From contig JAAOXG010000001.1 of the NCBI GenBank assembly GCA_013036995.1, positions 1 through 64,000 on the forward strand: 64,000 nucleotides of DNA, written 5' to 3'. Position numbers and translations under genes: made by a program. This document shows positions 34,134 through 44,319 of the stretch, one piece after another; position 1 is the stretch's first letter; each line of letters opens with the position of its first letter. The stretch comes from Lacrimispora defluvii. Its GTDB lineage: Bacteria > Bacillota > Clostridia > Lachnospirales > Lachnospiraceae. The notes under the pieces were generated by a model. It was not told where the DNA came from. It did no database searches and saw nothing but the letters and a program-made list of their open reading frames with translations.

Positions 34134-36123
34134 TGACAACAGAACAATCCGTGTTGCATTCGTTGGTAATCCCAACTGCGGGAAGACAACTCTGTTTAAT
34201 GCTTTTACCGGTGCAAGGCTGAAAGTGGCAAACTGGCCGGGGGTTACGGTGGAGCGTGTAGAAGGGGAGACCATCTACAAAGGACAGACCATTCAGGTGA
34301 TTGATACACCGGGGATTTACAGCCTGACCAGCTACACCATAGAAGAGATTGTTACAAGAAAATGTCTGGAAGATGAATCCGTTGACGTGATTATTAACGT
34401 TGTGGATGCTTCCTCTCTGGAGCGGAATCTATATTTGACACTTCAGCTTCTGGAACTGAAAAAGCCGGTGATTCTGGCTCTTAATATGATGGATATTGTA
34501 GAAGACAGGGGGATGGAGATTGATCTTCACCGCCTTCCTGAGATGCTTGGGAATATTCCTGTAGTACCGGTTTCAGCCAGAAAGCGGACCGGTCTTGACG
34601 TTCTCATGCATGCCGTGGTACATCATTACGAGGAAGGACCCCAGGGAGTGGTGGTTACGTACACACCCCGAATTGAAAATAAGATATCCAAAGTGGAGAC
34701 AGTACTGAAAGCCCATTATGGAAAGCTTAAAAATCTGCGGTGGCATGCCATCAAGTTTCTGGAATATGATGAAGAGGTGGCAAATGACCATCCGGTTGAT
34801 TTAAGCAATATTATTGATCATAATTATGAAAAAGAGATTATAAACGAGAAATACGATTATATAGAAGGGGTGATTCACGAATGCCTGGTTAACAAAGAGC
34901 AGAAGGCGGCAATGACAGATAAGATTGACGCTTATCTGACCCATCCCATCTGGGGAGTTCCTTTGTTTCTTGGTATTATGGCTCTTGTGTTTTTCCTGAC
35001 GTTCACCGTGGGGGATTTCCTGAAGGGATATTTTGAGATTGCACTGGATCATCTATCGTCATTTATGTATCAGATGATGACAGGAATTCATGCAGCGGAC
35101 TGGATAACCTCTCTGGTAGTGGATGGAATAGTTGCAGGTGTAGGTGGAATCCTGACTTTTCTCCCGAATATTTTCATACTGTTTCTTGCCCTGGCTTTTT
35201 TGGAAGACAGTGGTTATATGGCCAGAGTTGCATATGTAATGAATGAAATAATGGGAAGGGTGGGACTTTCCGGCAAAGCGTTTCTTCCCATGCTTTTAGG
35301 GTTTGGCTGTACGGTGCCGGCTGTAATGGCAGCGAGAGCGCTGCCCAGTGAAAGGGACAGAAGAAGGACAATACTCATCACACCGTTTATGTCCTGCTCT
35401 GCCAGACTTCCTATTTACGTTTTGTTTTCAGAGATGTTTTTTTCGGGTCATGCTCTGATTGCAGCTTATTCTTTATATGTAATCGGACTTATGGTTGCGA
35501 TTTTGATTGCCCATGTGACTCATAAGATGATAAAATCACAGGAAGAGGATACACTTTTAATTGAACTGCCGGAATATAAGACACCCAATGCGAGAACGGT
35601 TGCAATTTATGTGTGGGATAAAGTGAAAGATTACCTTGGAAAAGCAGGTACTACCATATTTCTGGCCTCTATCGTATTGTGGTTTGTACTCAATACTGGG
35701 TTTCATGGATTTGTCACAGATGTATCACAAAGCTTTGCAGCCATGATTGGCAGAGTTTTAATTCCTGTGCTTACTCCTGCGGGACTGGGTGACTGGAGAA
35801 TTGCGGTAGCACTTATTTCCGGGCTTTCTGCTAAGGAAGTTGTGGTTTCCAGCTTTTCTGTTTTATTTGGAATCAGTAATATTAATTCGGCAGCAGGAAT
35901 GGTTGAATTATCCGGATTGCTGGGCAACGTGGGATTTGGCGGAGTGAATGCATATGCGCTGATGATCTTCTGCCTTCTTTATTCCCCATGTATCGCTGCG
36001 GTTGCCACCATAAAGAAAGAAACCGGATCACTGAGATGGACACTTGGTATGGTGCTGTTTCAGCTGGCGGTTGCCTGGTTTTTAGCTGTAGTGGTGTACC
36101 AGATTGGAAGTTTGATTTTTTAA
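34126..36123 (+). CDS. feoB: ferrous iron transport protein B
   Basis: A 665-residue ferrous iron transporter. The N-terminal G domain has G1 GNPNCGKTTL (14-23), G3 DTPGIYSL and G4 NMMDIVED, then a helical GDI-like part and a membrane region from ~285 with the two Gate motifs (FGCTVPAVMAARAL and a C-terminal KEVVVSSFSVLFG). Translationally coupled to feoA and controlled by the Fur-type promoter upstream. Confidence 0.97.
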   Translation: MSDDNRTIRVAFVGNPNCGKTTLFNAFTGARLKVANWPGVTVERVEGETIYKGQTIQVIDTPGIYSLTSYTIEEIVTRKCLEDESVDVIINVVDASSLERNLYLTLQLLELKKPVILALNMMDIVEDRGMEIDLHRLPEMLGNIPVVPVSARKRTGLDVLMHAVVHHYEEGPQGVVVTYTPRIENKISKVETVLKAHYGKLKNLRWHAIKFLEYDEEVANDHPVDLSNIIDHNYEKEIINEKYDYIEGVIHECLVNKEQKAAMTDKIDAYLTHPIWGVPLFLGIMALVFFLTFTVGDFLKGYFEIALDHLSSFMYQMMTGIHAADWITSLVVDGIVAGVGGILTFLPNIFILFLALAFLEDSGYMARVAYVMNEIMGRVGLSGKAFLPMLLGFGCTVPAVMAARALPSERDRRRTILITPFMSCSARLPIYVLFSEMFFSGHALIAAYSLYVIGLMVAILIAHVTHKMIKSQEEDTLLIELPEYKTPNARTVAIYVWDKVKDYLGKAGTTIFLASIVLWFVLNTGFHGFVTDVSQSFAAMIGRVLIPVLTPAGLGDWRIAVALISGLSAKEVVVSSFSVLFGISNINSAAGMVELSGLLGNVGFGGVNAYALMIFCLLYSPCIAAVATIKKETGSLRWTLGMVLFQLAVAWFLAVVVYQIGSLIF

Positions 36124-36142
36124 TTGGATAGAGGATAAGCTG

Positions 36143-36922
36143 ATGAATGATAAGCTGCTTGTGGAAACTGCTGTTCTGGCAGGTGAAATTATGTTGATAA
36201 GTGGTGCGGAGATCTTTCGTGTAGAAGATACCATTGACCATATTTTAAGAAAAGCAGGCCGGAATACGGCAGAAGCCATCGTATTTTCCACAGGCATTTT
36301 TGCATCCTTAAACGATCCGTCCATAGAGGCGATTACAGTGGCAAGAAGGGGGACAGTCAGAAATACCAATTTAAACCGGGTTTATCTGGTGAATGATGTG
36401 TCAAGAAAGCTTTGTGCAGACCTTATGACGGTAGAAGAGGCATTTGAGGGGCTGAAAGAAATACGAAAGACGGTTCAGTTTCATAAGAGGCTTAAGGATA
36501 TGGGCTTTATGGGAGTGGCGGTGTTTTTTACACTGCTTCTTGGCGGCAATGCAAGAGACTGTGTGGCGGCTGCCGTAACTGGAGCTGTGCTGGCGGTTGC
36601 CATGGAGATTTCCCAAAAGATCCGTCTGAATGATTTCTGTGCCAATGCATTTTGCGCTTTCTTAATTGCTTTGACCACTCTTTTTCTGGAGAGATGGGGG
36701 TTGCCTGGAATTAAAAGTGATATTATTATAATTGGTGCCATCATGCCCTTAGTGCCGGGAGTAATCTTTACCACAGCTATCCGGGATACATTAAACGGGG
36801 ATTATGCATCCGGTACGGCAAGAATTGTGGAAGCTGTAGTGATTGCCCTTGCAGTAGCGGCAGGAGTTGGAGCTGGTATGGGCTTGTATCAGTGGCTGGC
36901 CGGGGGGTATTTTATATGGTGA
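36143..36922 (+). CDS. ThrE-type exporter, N-terminal-domain protein
   Basis: A 259-residue membrane protein of the ThrE/DUF1212 family. The soluble N-terminal part (~1-115; LAGEIMLISGAEIFRVEDTI) precedes about five membrane segments. In one-piece ThrE both halves are fused; here the C-terminal half is the next gene, overlapping by 7 bases. Together they probably export threonine/serine or small organic acids. It begins 19 bases after feoB and may be read from the feo promoter. Confidence 0.87.
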   Translation: MNDKLLVETAVLAGEIMLISGAEIFRVEDTIDHILRKAGRNTAEAIVFSTGIFASLNDPSIEAITVARRGTVRNTNLNRVYLVNDVSRKLCADLMTVEEAFEGLKEIRKTVQFHKRLKDMGFMGVAVFFTLLLGGNARDCVAAAVTGAVLAVAMEISQKIRLNDFCANAFCAFLIALTTLFLERWGLPGIKSDIIIIGAIMPLVPGVIFTTAIRDTLNGDYASGTARIVEAVVIALAVAAGVGAGMGLYQWLAGGYFIW

Positions 36923-37335
36923 TTCAGACAGTTGGTGCATTTCTTGCAGTGATCAGCTTTTCTCTGATACTGGAGCTTCCGAAAAAGTATCTGATTCTTT
37001 CAGGAACAATCGGTGCAGTCGGCTGGCTGGTATATCTTCTTGTACAAGCCGCAGCCGGATCGGTTATAGCTGCGGCTTTTTTATCCACTCTATTGGTAGC
37101 GCTGTTCAGTCATATTTCTGCAAGAGTGTGTAAAGCACCTGTTACGGTGTTTTTGGTAGCAGGAATCCTGCCTTCCGTGCCTGGTGCTTCTATATACCGA
37201 AGCGTGTCCTATGTGATCAGTAATGACCCGGTGCTTTCCAGCCGTTATCTGGTGGAGACACTTCAGGTTTCCGGTGCCATTGCCATGGCAATTTTTATTA
37301 TGGATTCATTGTTCCGATTGGGAAAGAAGAAGTAA
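36916..37335 (+). CDS. ThrE-type exporter, C-terminal-domain protein (DUF3815)
   Basis: A 139-residue protein with about four or five membrane segments and the VAGILPSVPGASIYRSV block common to ThrE_2 proteins. ATG 36916 follows GGGGGG by 8 bases; the longer frame from 36892 overlaps its partner more and lacks a ribosome site. It likely forms a heteromeric exporter with the preceding protein. Its 3' end overlaps the convergent DUF5688 gene by 38 bases. Confidence 0.87.
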   Translation: MVIQTVGAFLAVISFSLILELPKKYLILSGTIGAVGWLVYLLVQAAAGSVIAAAFLSTLLVALFSHISARVCKAPVTVFLVAGILPSVPGASIYRSVSYVISNDPVLSSRYLVETLQVSGAIAMAIFIMDSLFRLGKKK

Positions 37336-38263
37336 AAGCAACGGACAGGTGGTTCTTTGATCTGGAATAGTGATAGATATGGTTGGAGAGGCGGTCTTCC
37401 TGTGGAACTTCCTCCTGATTAATGGAAAATACGGTTTCCGCCAGCTCTTCATAGGATATATGATTGCTGTGCGGGATTAGCAAGACTTCGTGAATGCTGG
37501 AAGGCAGAATAATTAAATCGCCTTCCATGCGATCTGCGAAGTCTTTTAATATGCCTTCATAGAGCAAACAGGCAGCTCCGTGGACACCGTAAGGATTGGT
37601 GAGGACATACATGGGAGGGGACAGGGGAGAAGGGTCAAATAAACAGGACCAGTCTTCCTCTTTTATTTCCGTGTCTGAAGATTTTCTTGCAATTTCTTTT
37701 ATTACCTCCATAAGAGAAGTGATCTTTGCAGGAAATAAGTCCGGAGTATTTAATTTAGCATACTGATATAAATCTTCGGTGGATAAGTTCCATAGTTTTT
37801 GATGGGAATTGTGGATAATGGCTGTAAGAAGCTGGTCATCTTTCTTGTTTAAAGACAAACAGAAGATCAGTGATAAATCCAGATCTGGTAATGATATGTG
37901 GGGGAGATCGGTTAGAAGGGTACGGTTAGCCGGTTCATTGATCAGGCGGAAGATGATACGGTCTGTTAAAGGGCTTTCTGAGTGTAGTTCTTCTATAAAA
38001 TTATCATCTGGCAAATGCTGTGTCTGATATAATTCCATAATCTCATCTACAACCTGGGGAAACGTTTTTCCTTTTTTATAAGTATCATAAAATGTCTGAA
38101 GATAAATAGCCGGAGCCGTATGCTCCTGTGGCCTGCTGATGCAGATACCGTCAAGGGTCAGTCCGTTGTTTTTCGTAATGCTTTGAAGTGTCAGGCTGTA
38201 GCCAGAGCCAAAACGTTCTTCCAGTGATTCCTTTACTGCTTTTTGAAATTGTTCGTATACCAT
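37298..38263 (-). CDS. DUF5688 family protein
   Basis: A soluble 321-residue protein of the DUF5688 family, found mainly in Lachnospiraceae and relatives and without known function. The N-terminus (MVYEQFQKAVKESLEERFG..YSLTLQSITKNNGLTLDGI) and the centre (YVLTNPYGVHGAACLLYEGILKDFADRM) carry the family pattern. No signal peptide or membrane segment is seen. AAGGAGGTATACAAT precedes the ATG. The gene is convergent with and overlaps the ThrE C-half gene. Confidence 0.8.
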   Translation of the reverse strand: MVYEQFQKAVKESLEERFGSGYSLTLQSITKNNGLTLDGICISRPQEHTAPAIYLQTFYDTYKKGKTFPQVVDEIMELYQTQHLPDDNFIEELHSESPLTDRIIFRLINEPANRTLLTDLPHISLPDLDLSLIFCLSLNKKDDQLLTAIIHNSHQKLWNLSTEDLYQYAKLNTPDLFPAKITSLMEVIKEIARKSSDTEIKEEDWSCLFDPSPLSPPMYVLTNPYGVHGAACLLYEGILKDFADRMEGDLIILPSSIHEVLLIPHSNHISYEELAETVFSINQEEVPQEDRLSNHIYHYSRSKNHLSVAFTSSFPIGTMNP

Positions 38264-38536
38264 ATTGTATACCTCCTTAGATTTGATTTATGTAAATCGC
38301 ATAATACGAGATACAGCATAATAGTTGAAAATTGGATTCGATATGATTACCAGATATGCAGATGGATAAGCAATAAAATTAAATCCATTATACATTAGTT
38401 GATAAAAAATGACAATAAGTTTAGACATATTTGGAATTTTGTCGAAAAATCATTCAACTTAAAAAGATTGTATAATTACAAAATTGGAAAATGGTATTAT
38501 TGTATACACTGAAAAGACGAATAAAGGGTGAGGACA
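38264..38536. other. divergent intergenic region
   Basis: This AT-rich stretch lies between the DUF5688 gene and the MMPL gene. A TATAAT at 38471-38476 points to the MMPL gene, without a clear -35. No gene is seen. Confidence 0.4.
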
Positions 38537-40834
38537 GTGAAAACAAAAGAAAAAAATAAACAGCTTCATGAAAACAGGCCTAAGAAAAGACATTCGGGCC
38601 TTATTGAACTGATCGTAAAGAACGGCAGACGAATTGAAAAACTCTTTGCGCTGGCAGTGATTATATCTGCTGTCTGCGCCTGCTTTGTTCATGTTAATTA
38701 TGATCTGAGCGAATATCTTCCCGACTGGGCACCAGCGAAAAAAGGCCTGAATGTAATGGAAGAAGAATTTGGATATCCAGGCACGGCAAGGGTGATGGTT
38801 GGCCCTGTTACTCTGTATGAAGCGAAGGCCTATAAGGACCGGATTGCGGATATAGACGGTGTGGATATGGTGATGTGGGCAGATACCACCACCGATGTTT
38901 ATAAAGCCAACATATTTATTAATTACGATGATATCCAGGATTATTATAAGGACAATTATGCTGTTATGGATATCATTTTTAAAGAAGGGGATTCCAGCAG
39001 ACTCACCAAGTCTGCAATCAGCCAGATGCAGAAGATGACAGGTGACAAAGGCTATTTCATGGGATCGGCAGTTCAGAACAAATCGTTAAATGAGACCCTT
39101 ACCAGAGAGATCAGTATTGCCATGGCTATGGGAGTCGTAATGATTGCACTGGTATTGTGCGCAACAACGACTTCATGGTTTGAACCATTTCTTTTCCTGA
39201 TGATTATGGGAATAGCAATTATCATTAATATGGGAACCAACCTGATGATTGGAACCATATCATTTATCACATTCAGTGTGGCTGCTATCTTACAGCTGGC
39301 AGTAGCCATGGATTATTCGGTTTTCCTTCTGGACAGCTTTACAAAGGAGCGGGAAAAAGGAGACGATCCGGTAACGGCAATTACCAATGCTCTTCACAAA
39401 TCCATACCGTCCATTCTGGCTAGTGGCGCAACAACCATTATCGGCTTTCTTGTTTTGATGCTGATGCGCTTTTCTATTGGATACGATCTGGGATTTGTTC
39501 TGGCAAAGGGAATTGTAATCAGCCTTGCAACGGTTCTGTTTTTAATGCCTTCTCTGTTGCTTCGCTGGGGAGACAGAATTAAAAAGACAGAACATCGTTC
39601 TTTTATGCCATCCTTCCATGGGCTGGGAATTCTTGTACATAAAGTGCGTTATGGTGTTCTGACTGCAATCGCACTTCTGCTTATACCGGCTTTTATAGCC
39701 CAGAACATGAATGCATTTACATTTGGTAACGGTGCATTGGGATCCAGTCCGGGTACCCGGGTATATTATGATGAACAGCAGATTAACAGCCGTTTTGGGA
39801 AGAGTAATTTAATTCTTGCGGTTGTTCCCAATACCAATATGGTAACGGAAAAAAACTTGACGGATGAACTGAAAGATCTGGACTATGTGAGATCTGCCAC
39901 ATCTCTGGCAGGTACTTTACCAGATGGTATACCGGAGAAGATCATACCGAAAAGCATTACCAGCCTGCTGCATACAAAAGATTACAGCAGAATTATGATC
40001 TATGTAAAATCCTCTGATGAGAGTGATTTTGCGTTTCAATGTTCGGATGAAATCAGTGCCATTGTAAATAAGCATTATCCGGAGGGCGCTTATATCACAG
40101 GGGTAATCCCATCTACCCAGAATATCAAGACCATTATCACGGAAGATTATAACTTTGTAAATATTCTTTCCATATTGGGAGTCGGCCTGGTAGTTATGAT
40201 TACGTTTAAGTCTCTGATTATACCTGTTGTTGTTTTGATCCCCATTGAAGTAGCTGTATTTATTAATTTTGCAATTCCTTATTTTAAAGGAGAGGATATA
40301 TTGTATCTGGGATATATTATTGTCAGCTGTCTTCAGCTGGGTGCTACGGTGGATTATTCCATTCTGATGACCAATAACTATATGGATATGAAGAAAAAAT
40401 ATCCGGAAAAGGCAAGGGCCATCAAGCACACCGTTTCCAAAAGTGCACTTTCCATCCTGACTTCAGGAACTATTTTAACTATAGTAGGATACGGTTTATA
40501 TTTTATCTCATCGGTATCTGCCATTGCAGGTCTTGGACATTTAATTGGCAGGGGCGCTTTTATCAGTGTAATTATGGTACTATTTCTGCTGCCGGTTCTA
40601 TTAACCCTGGCAGATCCTGTGCTGATGTGGGAGGAAGGAAAACGGCAAAAGATTCTTGCTTCTCATCAGGCTGTAATTGAAAAGAAAAAAGCGTTCAAAG
40701 CCAACAGAATAGAAAAAAAGAAAGCTTTGCTGGAAGCGGAACAAACAAAAGACGTTAAAACAGAAGGTGGACAGAAAATAGACACAGAAGATAAGAAACA
40801 GGAACAGGAGGAAGTGAAAAACAATGATAATTAA
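38537..40834 (+). CDS. MMPL/RND-family transporter
   Basis: A membrane protein of about 765 residues with two RND repeats: each has one membrane segment, a large extracellular loop and five more segments. Sterol-sensing-like helices with VAMDYSVFLLDSFTKEREKG and ATVDYSILMTNNYMDMKKKYP (paired Asp-Tyr in TM4/TM10) support proton-driven export of hydrophobic or lipid-like molecules. The last ~80 residues are a highly charged Lys/Glu tail. GTG 38537 is the likely start (GTG 38528 is alternative). It overlaps the next gene by 11 bases. Confidence 0.88.
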   Translation: MKTKEKNKQLHENRPKKRHSGLIELIVKNGRRIEKLFALAVIISAVCACFVHVNYDLSEYLPDWAPAKKGLNVMEEEFGYPGTARVMVGPVTLYEAKAYKDRIADIDGVDMVMWADTTTDVYKANIFINYDDIQDYYKDNYAVMDIIFKEGDSSRLTKSAISQMQKMTGDKGYFMGSAVQNKSLNETLTREISIAMAMGVVMIALVLCATTTSWFEPFLFLMIMGIAIIINMGTNLMIGTISFITFSVAAILQLAVAMDYSVFLLDSFTKEREKGDDPVTAITNALHKSIPSILASGATTIIGFLVLMLMRFSIGYDLGFVLAKGIVISLATVLFLMPSLLLRWGDRIKKTEHRSFMPSFHGLGILVHKVRYGVLTAIALLLIPAFIAQNMNAFTFGNGALGSSPGTRVYYDEQQINSRFGKSNLILAVVPNTNMVTEKNLTDELKDLDYVRSATSLAGTLPDGIPEKIIPKSITSLLHTKDYSRIMIYVKSSDESDFAFQCSDEISAIVNKHYPEGAYITGVIPSTQNIKTIITEDYNFVNILSILGVGLVVMITFKSLIIPVVVLIPIEVAVFINFAIPYFKGEDILYLGYIIVSCLQLGATVDYSILMTNNYMDMKKKYPEKARAIKHTVSKSALSILTSGTILTIVGYGLYFISSVSAIAGLGHLIGRGAFISVIMVLFLLPVLLTLADPVLMWEEGKRQKILASHQAVIEKKKAFKANRIEKKKALLEAEQTKDVKTEGGQKIDTEDKKQEQEEVKNNDN

Positions 40835-42941
40835 ATGGAGCGCAGCATACCGGCTGACAGCAGCGACACTCATCACTTCAATGATCAGTATTAATATGGC
40901 TGGAAATATATACGCCGGACCACCAGCTGTATCTGTGGACGAAACACTATATGTAAATCTGGACTATTACGGAAAAGAGACAGACAGCAGCGTGGTAAAA
41001 GGAGTCACATTAAATGGAATCCGTTCCTTTTCTGATTACGGAACTTATAAGGATATTACCAATATGTCAAATTATGCCAAGCCTGCTGTTGACGGAGACA
41101 CAGTGACCTGGCAGCTTCCGGAAGATGCAAAAGACCGTTTCTATTATGAATGCCAGTTAAATAATGGAGAAGTGGTTCTTCCATGGGATTTTGACATTTC
41201 CTACAAATTAAATGGTATACCAAAAGAAGCCCAGGATCTTTTACATGCAGATGGGCTGGTAGAAATTGACGTTCACTGCATTCCCAATAAGAATGCCAAT
41301 ACATATTATCAGAACAACATGCTTTTACAGGTTGCTACAATGGTAGATATGGAAGATGTCAATTCCGTTGAAGCGCCCGGAGCACAGATCCAGTCCCTGG
41401 GTACTTATAAGGCTGTTCTTTTTGCAGCAGTTCCAGGTGAGGAAAAGACATTTCATATTGAAATAAGTTCCCACGATTTTGAATCCAGCGGTGTAATTAT
41501 GATGATGGTTCCGGGAACCCTGGATCAGATCAGTGATATTGCTGATGTGAAAGAGGCAAAGGATACATTTAAGGATTCAGCAGATGAGCTGCTTGATGGT
41601 ATGAATGAGATGCTGGATACACTGCACAATATCAGCAACGGTATGGATGTTACGAAAAAGGGACTGAACCAGCTGCAGGGAGCAAGAGAAAACTTCGATG
41701 CATCAAAGGATGAAATAATCTCGAAAACAGATGCAAGTATAGACAGTCTGGAAGCTGCCAATCAAAAGATCAGCCAGCTTGCACCGGACATTATGGCTAA
41801 TAAGCAGGGACTTGATGATGTAAATAACAAAATGAATACTTTGGTGGAAACACTTCAGGATTCCGGGGAAGATTTCTATAATTTATCTTCATCCTTAAGA
41901 GATTTAAAAGATTCCCTGGGGGATCTCCAAAGCGGGCTGGAGGAGTCTGATGCAGATCAGATTACAGGTGAGATTAAAGATATTGAGCAGCAGCTTGATG
42001 CAATTCAGAGCGTTTTAAAGAAGCTTGGTTCCACTGCTTCCCCGTCTTCGGCATTAAGTGCAGAAGATCTTAAGCAACAGGCAGAGAGCATGCAGAAGCT
42101 TATGGGTGATATGAATGATGTGCTTGATGATCTGGAGTTTTCTTTGGGAAAAGATGCGGTAGACAAGCTTCGTGCCCAGCTTCAGTCGGTTGCAGCTTCT
42201 GGTATGAGTGACACCAATGCGGCTGCACTGATTCAGACAGCAGCTGTATTATCCAAAATATTAAACTCCATGAACAACATCTTATCCAGTGTCCGTTATA
42301 CAATTTCAGGAATCGATGTTCAGGGAGGTGTAAAAGACAGTAAAGCAGTCGTAAGTAAGCTTGCATCTATTACTTACGATATCGATACAACAATCGGAGA
42401 TGTGGTTAGTTTAAATAAAACAAAGAATGATAACAAGGCAGCTTTTGATTTAATGCTTGATGATACGGCAGCTTCTGTAGAACAGATCAGTTCGTCAACC
42501 AGCCAGGTGATATCCCTGTTCCGCAGTGTTCAAAATACCGTGAAAAACAATCGGTCAGCGGTGGAAGGCGGCACAAAGGATACCTTAAACGGTTTAATAG
42601 ATATTTTGGAAAAGGCGGCGGAAACGTCCTCTACTACAAATAAGCTAAAAGGAGCCAATGAGAGCATTAGAGACAGCCTGGATGAGAAGCTGGATAAGAT
42701 AGCTGACGACAGCAATCTGCTGGAAATGAATTTAGATGATAAGATGGTATCCTTTACATCGGATAAGAACCAGACTCCTTCCAGTATCCAGATTATCTTA
42801 CGGTCACAGGAAATCTCAGAAGATGATGTAAATACCAATGCGGTAGATATTGAGCCGGCGCCTGTGGATGTGGGAGTATGGCAGCGGGTGAAGAATGTAT
42901 TTGCAAAGATGTGGAATGCAGTTACGGGTATTTTTAGCTAA
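40824..42941 (+). CDS. secreted coiled-coil protein linked to MMPL transporter
   Basis: I do not recognise a named family. The 705-residue product has a signal sequence (cut likely after NIYA, ~31), a beta-rich part (~32-235) and a very long coiled-coil/heptad region (~240-660) rich in L-D-S repeats, resembling the extracellular coil of YhgE/Pip proteins but without their membrane segments. An amphipathic Trp-rich end (VWQRVKNVFAKMWNAV) closes it. The spacing from AGGAGG to ATG is long (12), so translation is probably coupled to the MMPL gene it overlaps. It may act as an extracellular adaptor of the transporter; this is inference. Confidence 0.7.
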   Translation: MIIKWSAAYRLTAATLITSMISINMAGNIYAGPPAVSVDETLYVNLDYYGKETDSSVVKGVTLNGIRSFSDYGTYKDITNMSNYAKPAVDGDTVTWQLPEDAKDRFYYECQLNNGEVVLPWDFDISYKLNGIPKEAQDLLHADGLVEIDVHCIPNKNANTYYQNNMLLQVATMVDMEDVNSVEAPGAQIQSLGTYKAVLFAAVPGEEKTFHIEISSHDFESSGVIMMMVPGTLDQISDIADVKEAKDTFKDSADELLDGMNEMLDTLHNISNGMDVTKKGLNQLQGARENFDASKDEIISKTDASIDSLEAANQKISQLAPDIMANKQGLDDVNNKMNTLVETLQDSGEDFYNLSSSLRDLKDSLGDLQSGLEESDADQITGEIKDIEQQLDAIQSVLKKLGSTASPSSALSAEDLKQQAESMQKLMGDMNDVLDDLEFSLGKDAVDKLRAQLQSVAASGMSDTNAAALIQTAAVLSKILNSMNNILSSVRYTISGIDVQGGVKDSKAVVSKLASITYDIDTTIGDVVSLNKTKNDNKAAFDLMLDDTAASVEQISSSTSQVISLFRSVQNTVKNNRSAVEGGTKDTLNGLIDILEKAAETSSTTNKLKGANESIRDSLDEKLDKIADDSNLLEMNLDDKMVSFTSDKNQTPSSIQIILRSQEISEDDVNTNAVDIEPAPVDVGVWQRVKNVFAKMWNAVTGIFS

Positions 42942-42966
42942 GAGTAGAAAAGGAATATTATAATGT

Positions 42967-43007
42967 AACGGGTGTAGATTGACGTGTTTAGTCTTCACCC
43001 GTTTTTT
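42967..43007 (+). terminator. terminator after the MMPL operon
   Basis: AACGGGTG pairs with CACCCGTT, with an inner AGA/TCT extension, followed by T6. Confidence 0.85.
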
Positions 43008-43213
43008 GTGTTTTGGAAGAGGAAAAATTAAAATAATATTATTATTTAGTTATGTATATCGGAAGACACATAATGTTATTTGTACTTAAAAAATAGATAG
43101 AATGATATATTTTACCCAACATATCTGTTTTTTTAAGGTAATATATGGTATAATTCAATCAGATATCCATTGAACCATAGCTTGATTATGATTTGTATCC
43201 TGGGGGAAAACAT

Positions 43214-43609
43214 ATGACTAATATTGTTGGGATTACAGTTTATGGAGTGTTATATTTAGTGGTTATGCTTCTGTTATTTGTATTATTCTTTATTGGACGG
43301 GACTGGCTGATGCTCACCGGGTTGTCCGGCTTTTTAATTATGGGACTCATATTGTCCATAACCGTAACCAGATATAATTATATCGATATGATACACAATA
43401 AGAATATGGTGGAAGTCAGCAGAACGGAATCTATTCCTGAGGTTGTTAAAGTAGGTAATATATACAGGAGCAACTGGAAAACGGTTCAGATCGCGTATGG
43501 TTTACCTAAAACTCAAAAGGAGTATTATTCCGTAATGAGAAGCAGGAATGGACTATTTGTCATTGAGGGAGGGGTATTGCATACCAAAGGGGGCAGTGAT
43601 TATAATTGA
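43214..43609 (+). CDS. small membrane protein, unknown function
   Basis: A 131-residue protein with two N-terminal membrane segments (~5-25 and ~30-52; GVLYLVVMLLLFVLFFIG and LTGLSGFLIMGLILSI) and a soluble tail of ~75 residues. I recognise no family. ATG 43214 follows TGGGGGAAAAC; an in-frame TTG at 43193 is less likely. A TATAAT (43149-43154) lies upstream without a good -35 box. Confidence 0.65.
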   Translation: MTNIVGITVYGVLYLVVMLLLFVLFFIGRDWLMLTGLSGFLIMGLILSITVTRYNYIDMIHNKNMVEVSRTESIPEVVKVGNIYRSNWKTVQIAYGLPKTQKEYYSVMRSRNGLFVIEGGVLHTKGGSDYN

Positions 43610-43917
43610 ATTTAAACCAACTGATCAAGTTTTTCAAATATTGCAGAAACTAGTTTCGCAGGAGGGATTATTTTTGAAATATAGGAAGCCCCCTGATGTA
43701 AAGTTGATAAATTAATATATATTTAAACGAGAATAACTGGATATATAAAGATTTTCTGTAAAAAAGGCTTCTATGATAAATAAAATTATAGGAGTCTTTT
43801 TATATAGATATTGCACTTATATTAAAAGGTCTAAAACAAAACTTCCCCCTAAAAAATGAATATTGCCAACAACTTTTATTTTTTAGATGAAATTGTGCTT
43901 TACATATCAATCTTAAA
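43610..43917. other. AT-rich gene-free stretch
   Basis: No supported gene. It contains a hairpin terminator (43764-43801) and otherwise low-complexity AT-rich DNA at the edge of the decayed region. Confidence 0.5.
43764..43801. terminator. possible bidirectional terminator
   Basis: AAGGCTTCTAT pairs with ATAGGAGTCTT (two wobbles), T-run after and A-run before the stem. Confidence 0.6.
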
Positions 43918-44319
43918 TCATTGTATCTTCTCCCGTAGAATGGTTGCCTGAGCGGATAGTTCTTCGCTGGAAGCAGAACTTTCCTCCGATGTGGTGGCAT
44001 TGGTTTGTACTACCGTTGAGATTTGTTCATGCCCTTCTGTAATTCTTAAAATAGTCTTTGCCTGTACTGCAGTAGTAGTATCAATCTGAACAATTAAATC
44101 ATTTACTTCTTCGTTCTTTTGGGTTATCTCTAAATGAATTGTCTCAAGCTTGGAGGCAATCTCTATTCCACCCGTAACTTTTTCTGTTGAATCAATAATT
44201 AATTGGATGGATTGTTTAGTGGCTTCTGCTGATTTGGCAGCTAAATTGCGGACCTCGTCTGCAACAACCGCTGGACAGTGAAATGCCCTCATAATCTCTG
44301 TAAAATAAGATAACAACAA
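43918..44319 (-). pseudogene. remnant of a methyl-accepting chemotaxis receptor
   Basis: The frame encodes only the C-terminal end of a chemoreceptor signalling domain: VVADEVRNLAAKSAEATKQ (just after the receptor tip) through SEESSASSEELSAQATILREKI. The sensor, membrane, HAMP and N-terminal signalling helix are absent, and the residues before VVADEVR (RAFHCPA) replace the normal GKGFA. No ribosome site precedes the ATG. It is a decayed fragment; no other chemotaxis or motility gene is in the window. Confidence 0.8.

Noticed and set aside
43021..43060. AT-rich palindromic stretch AATAATATTATT
   Set aside because: Low-complexity AT DNA; a chance palindrome is expected at this composition.
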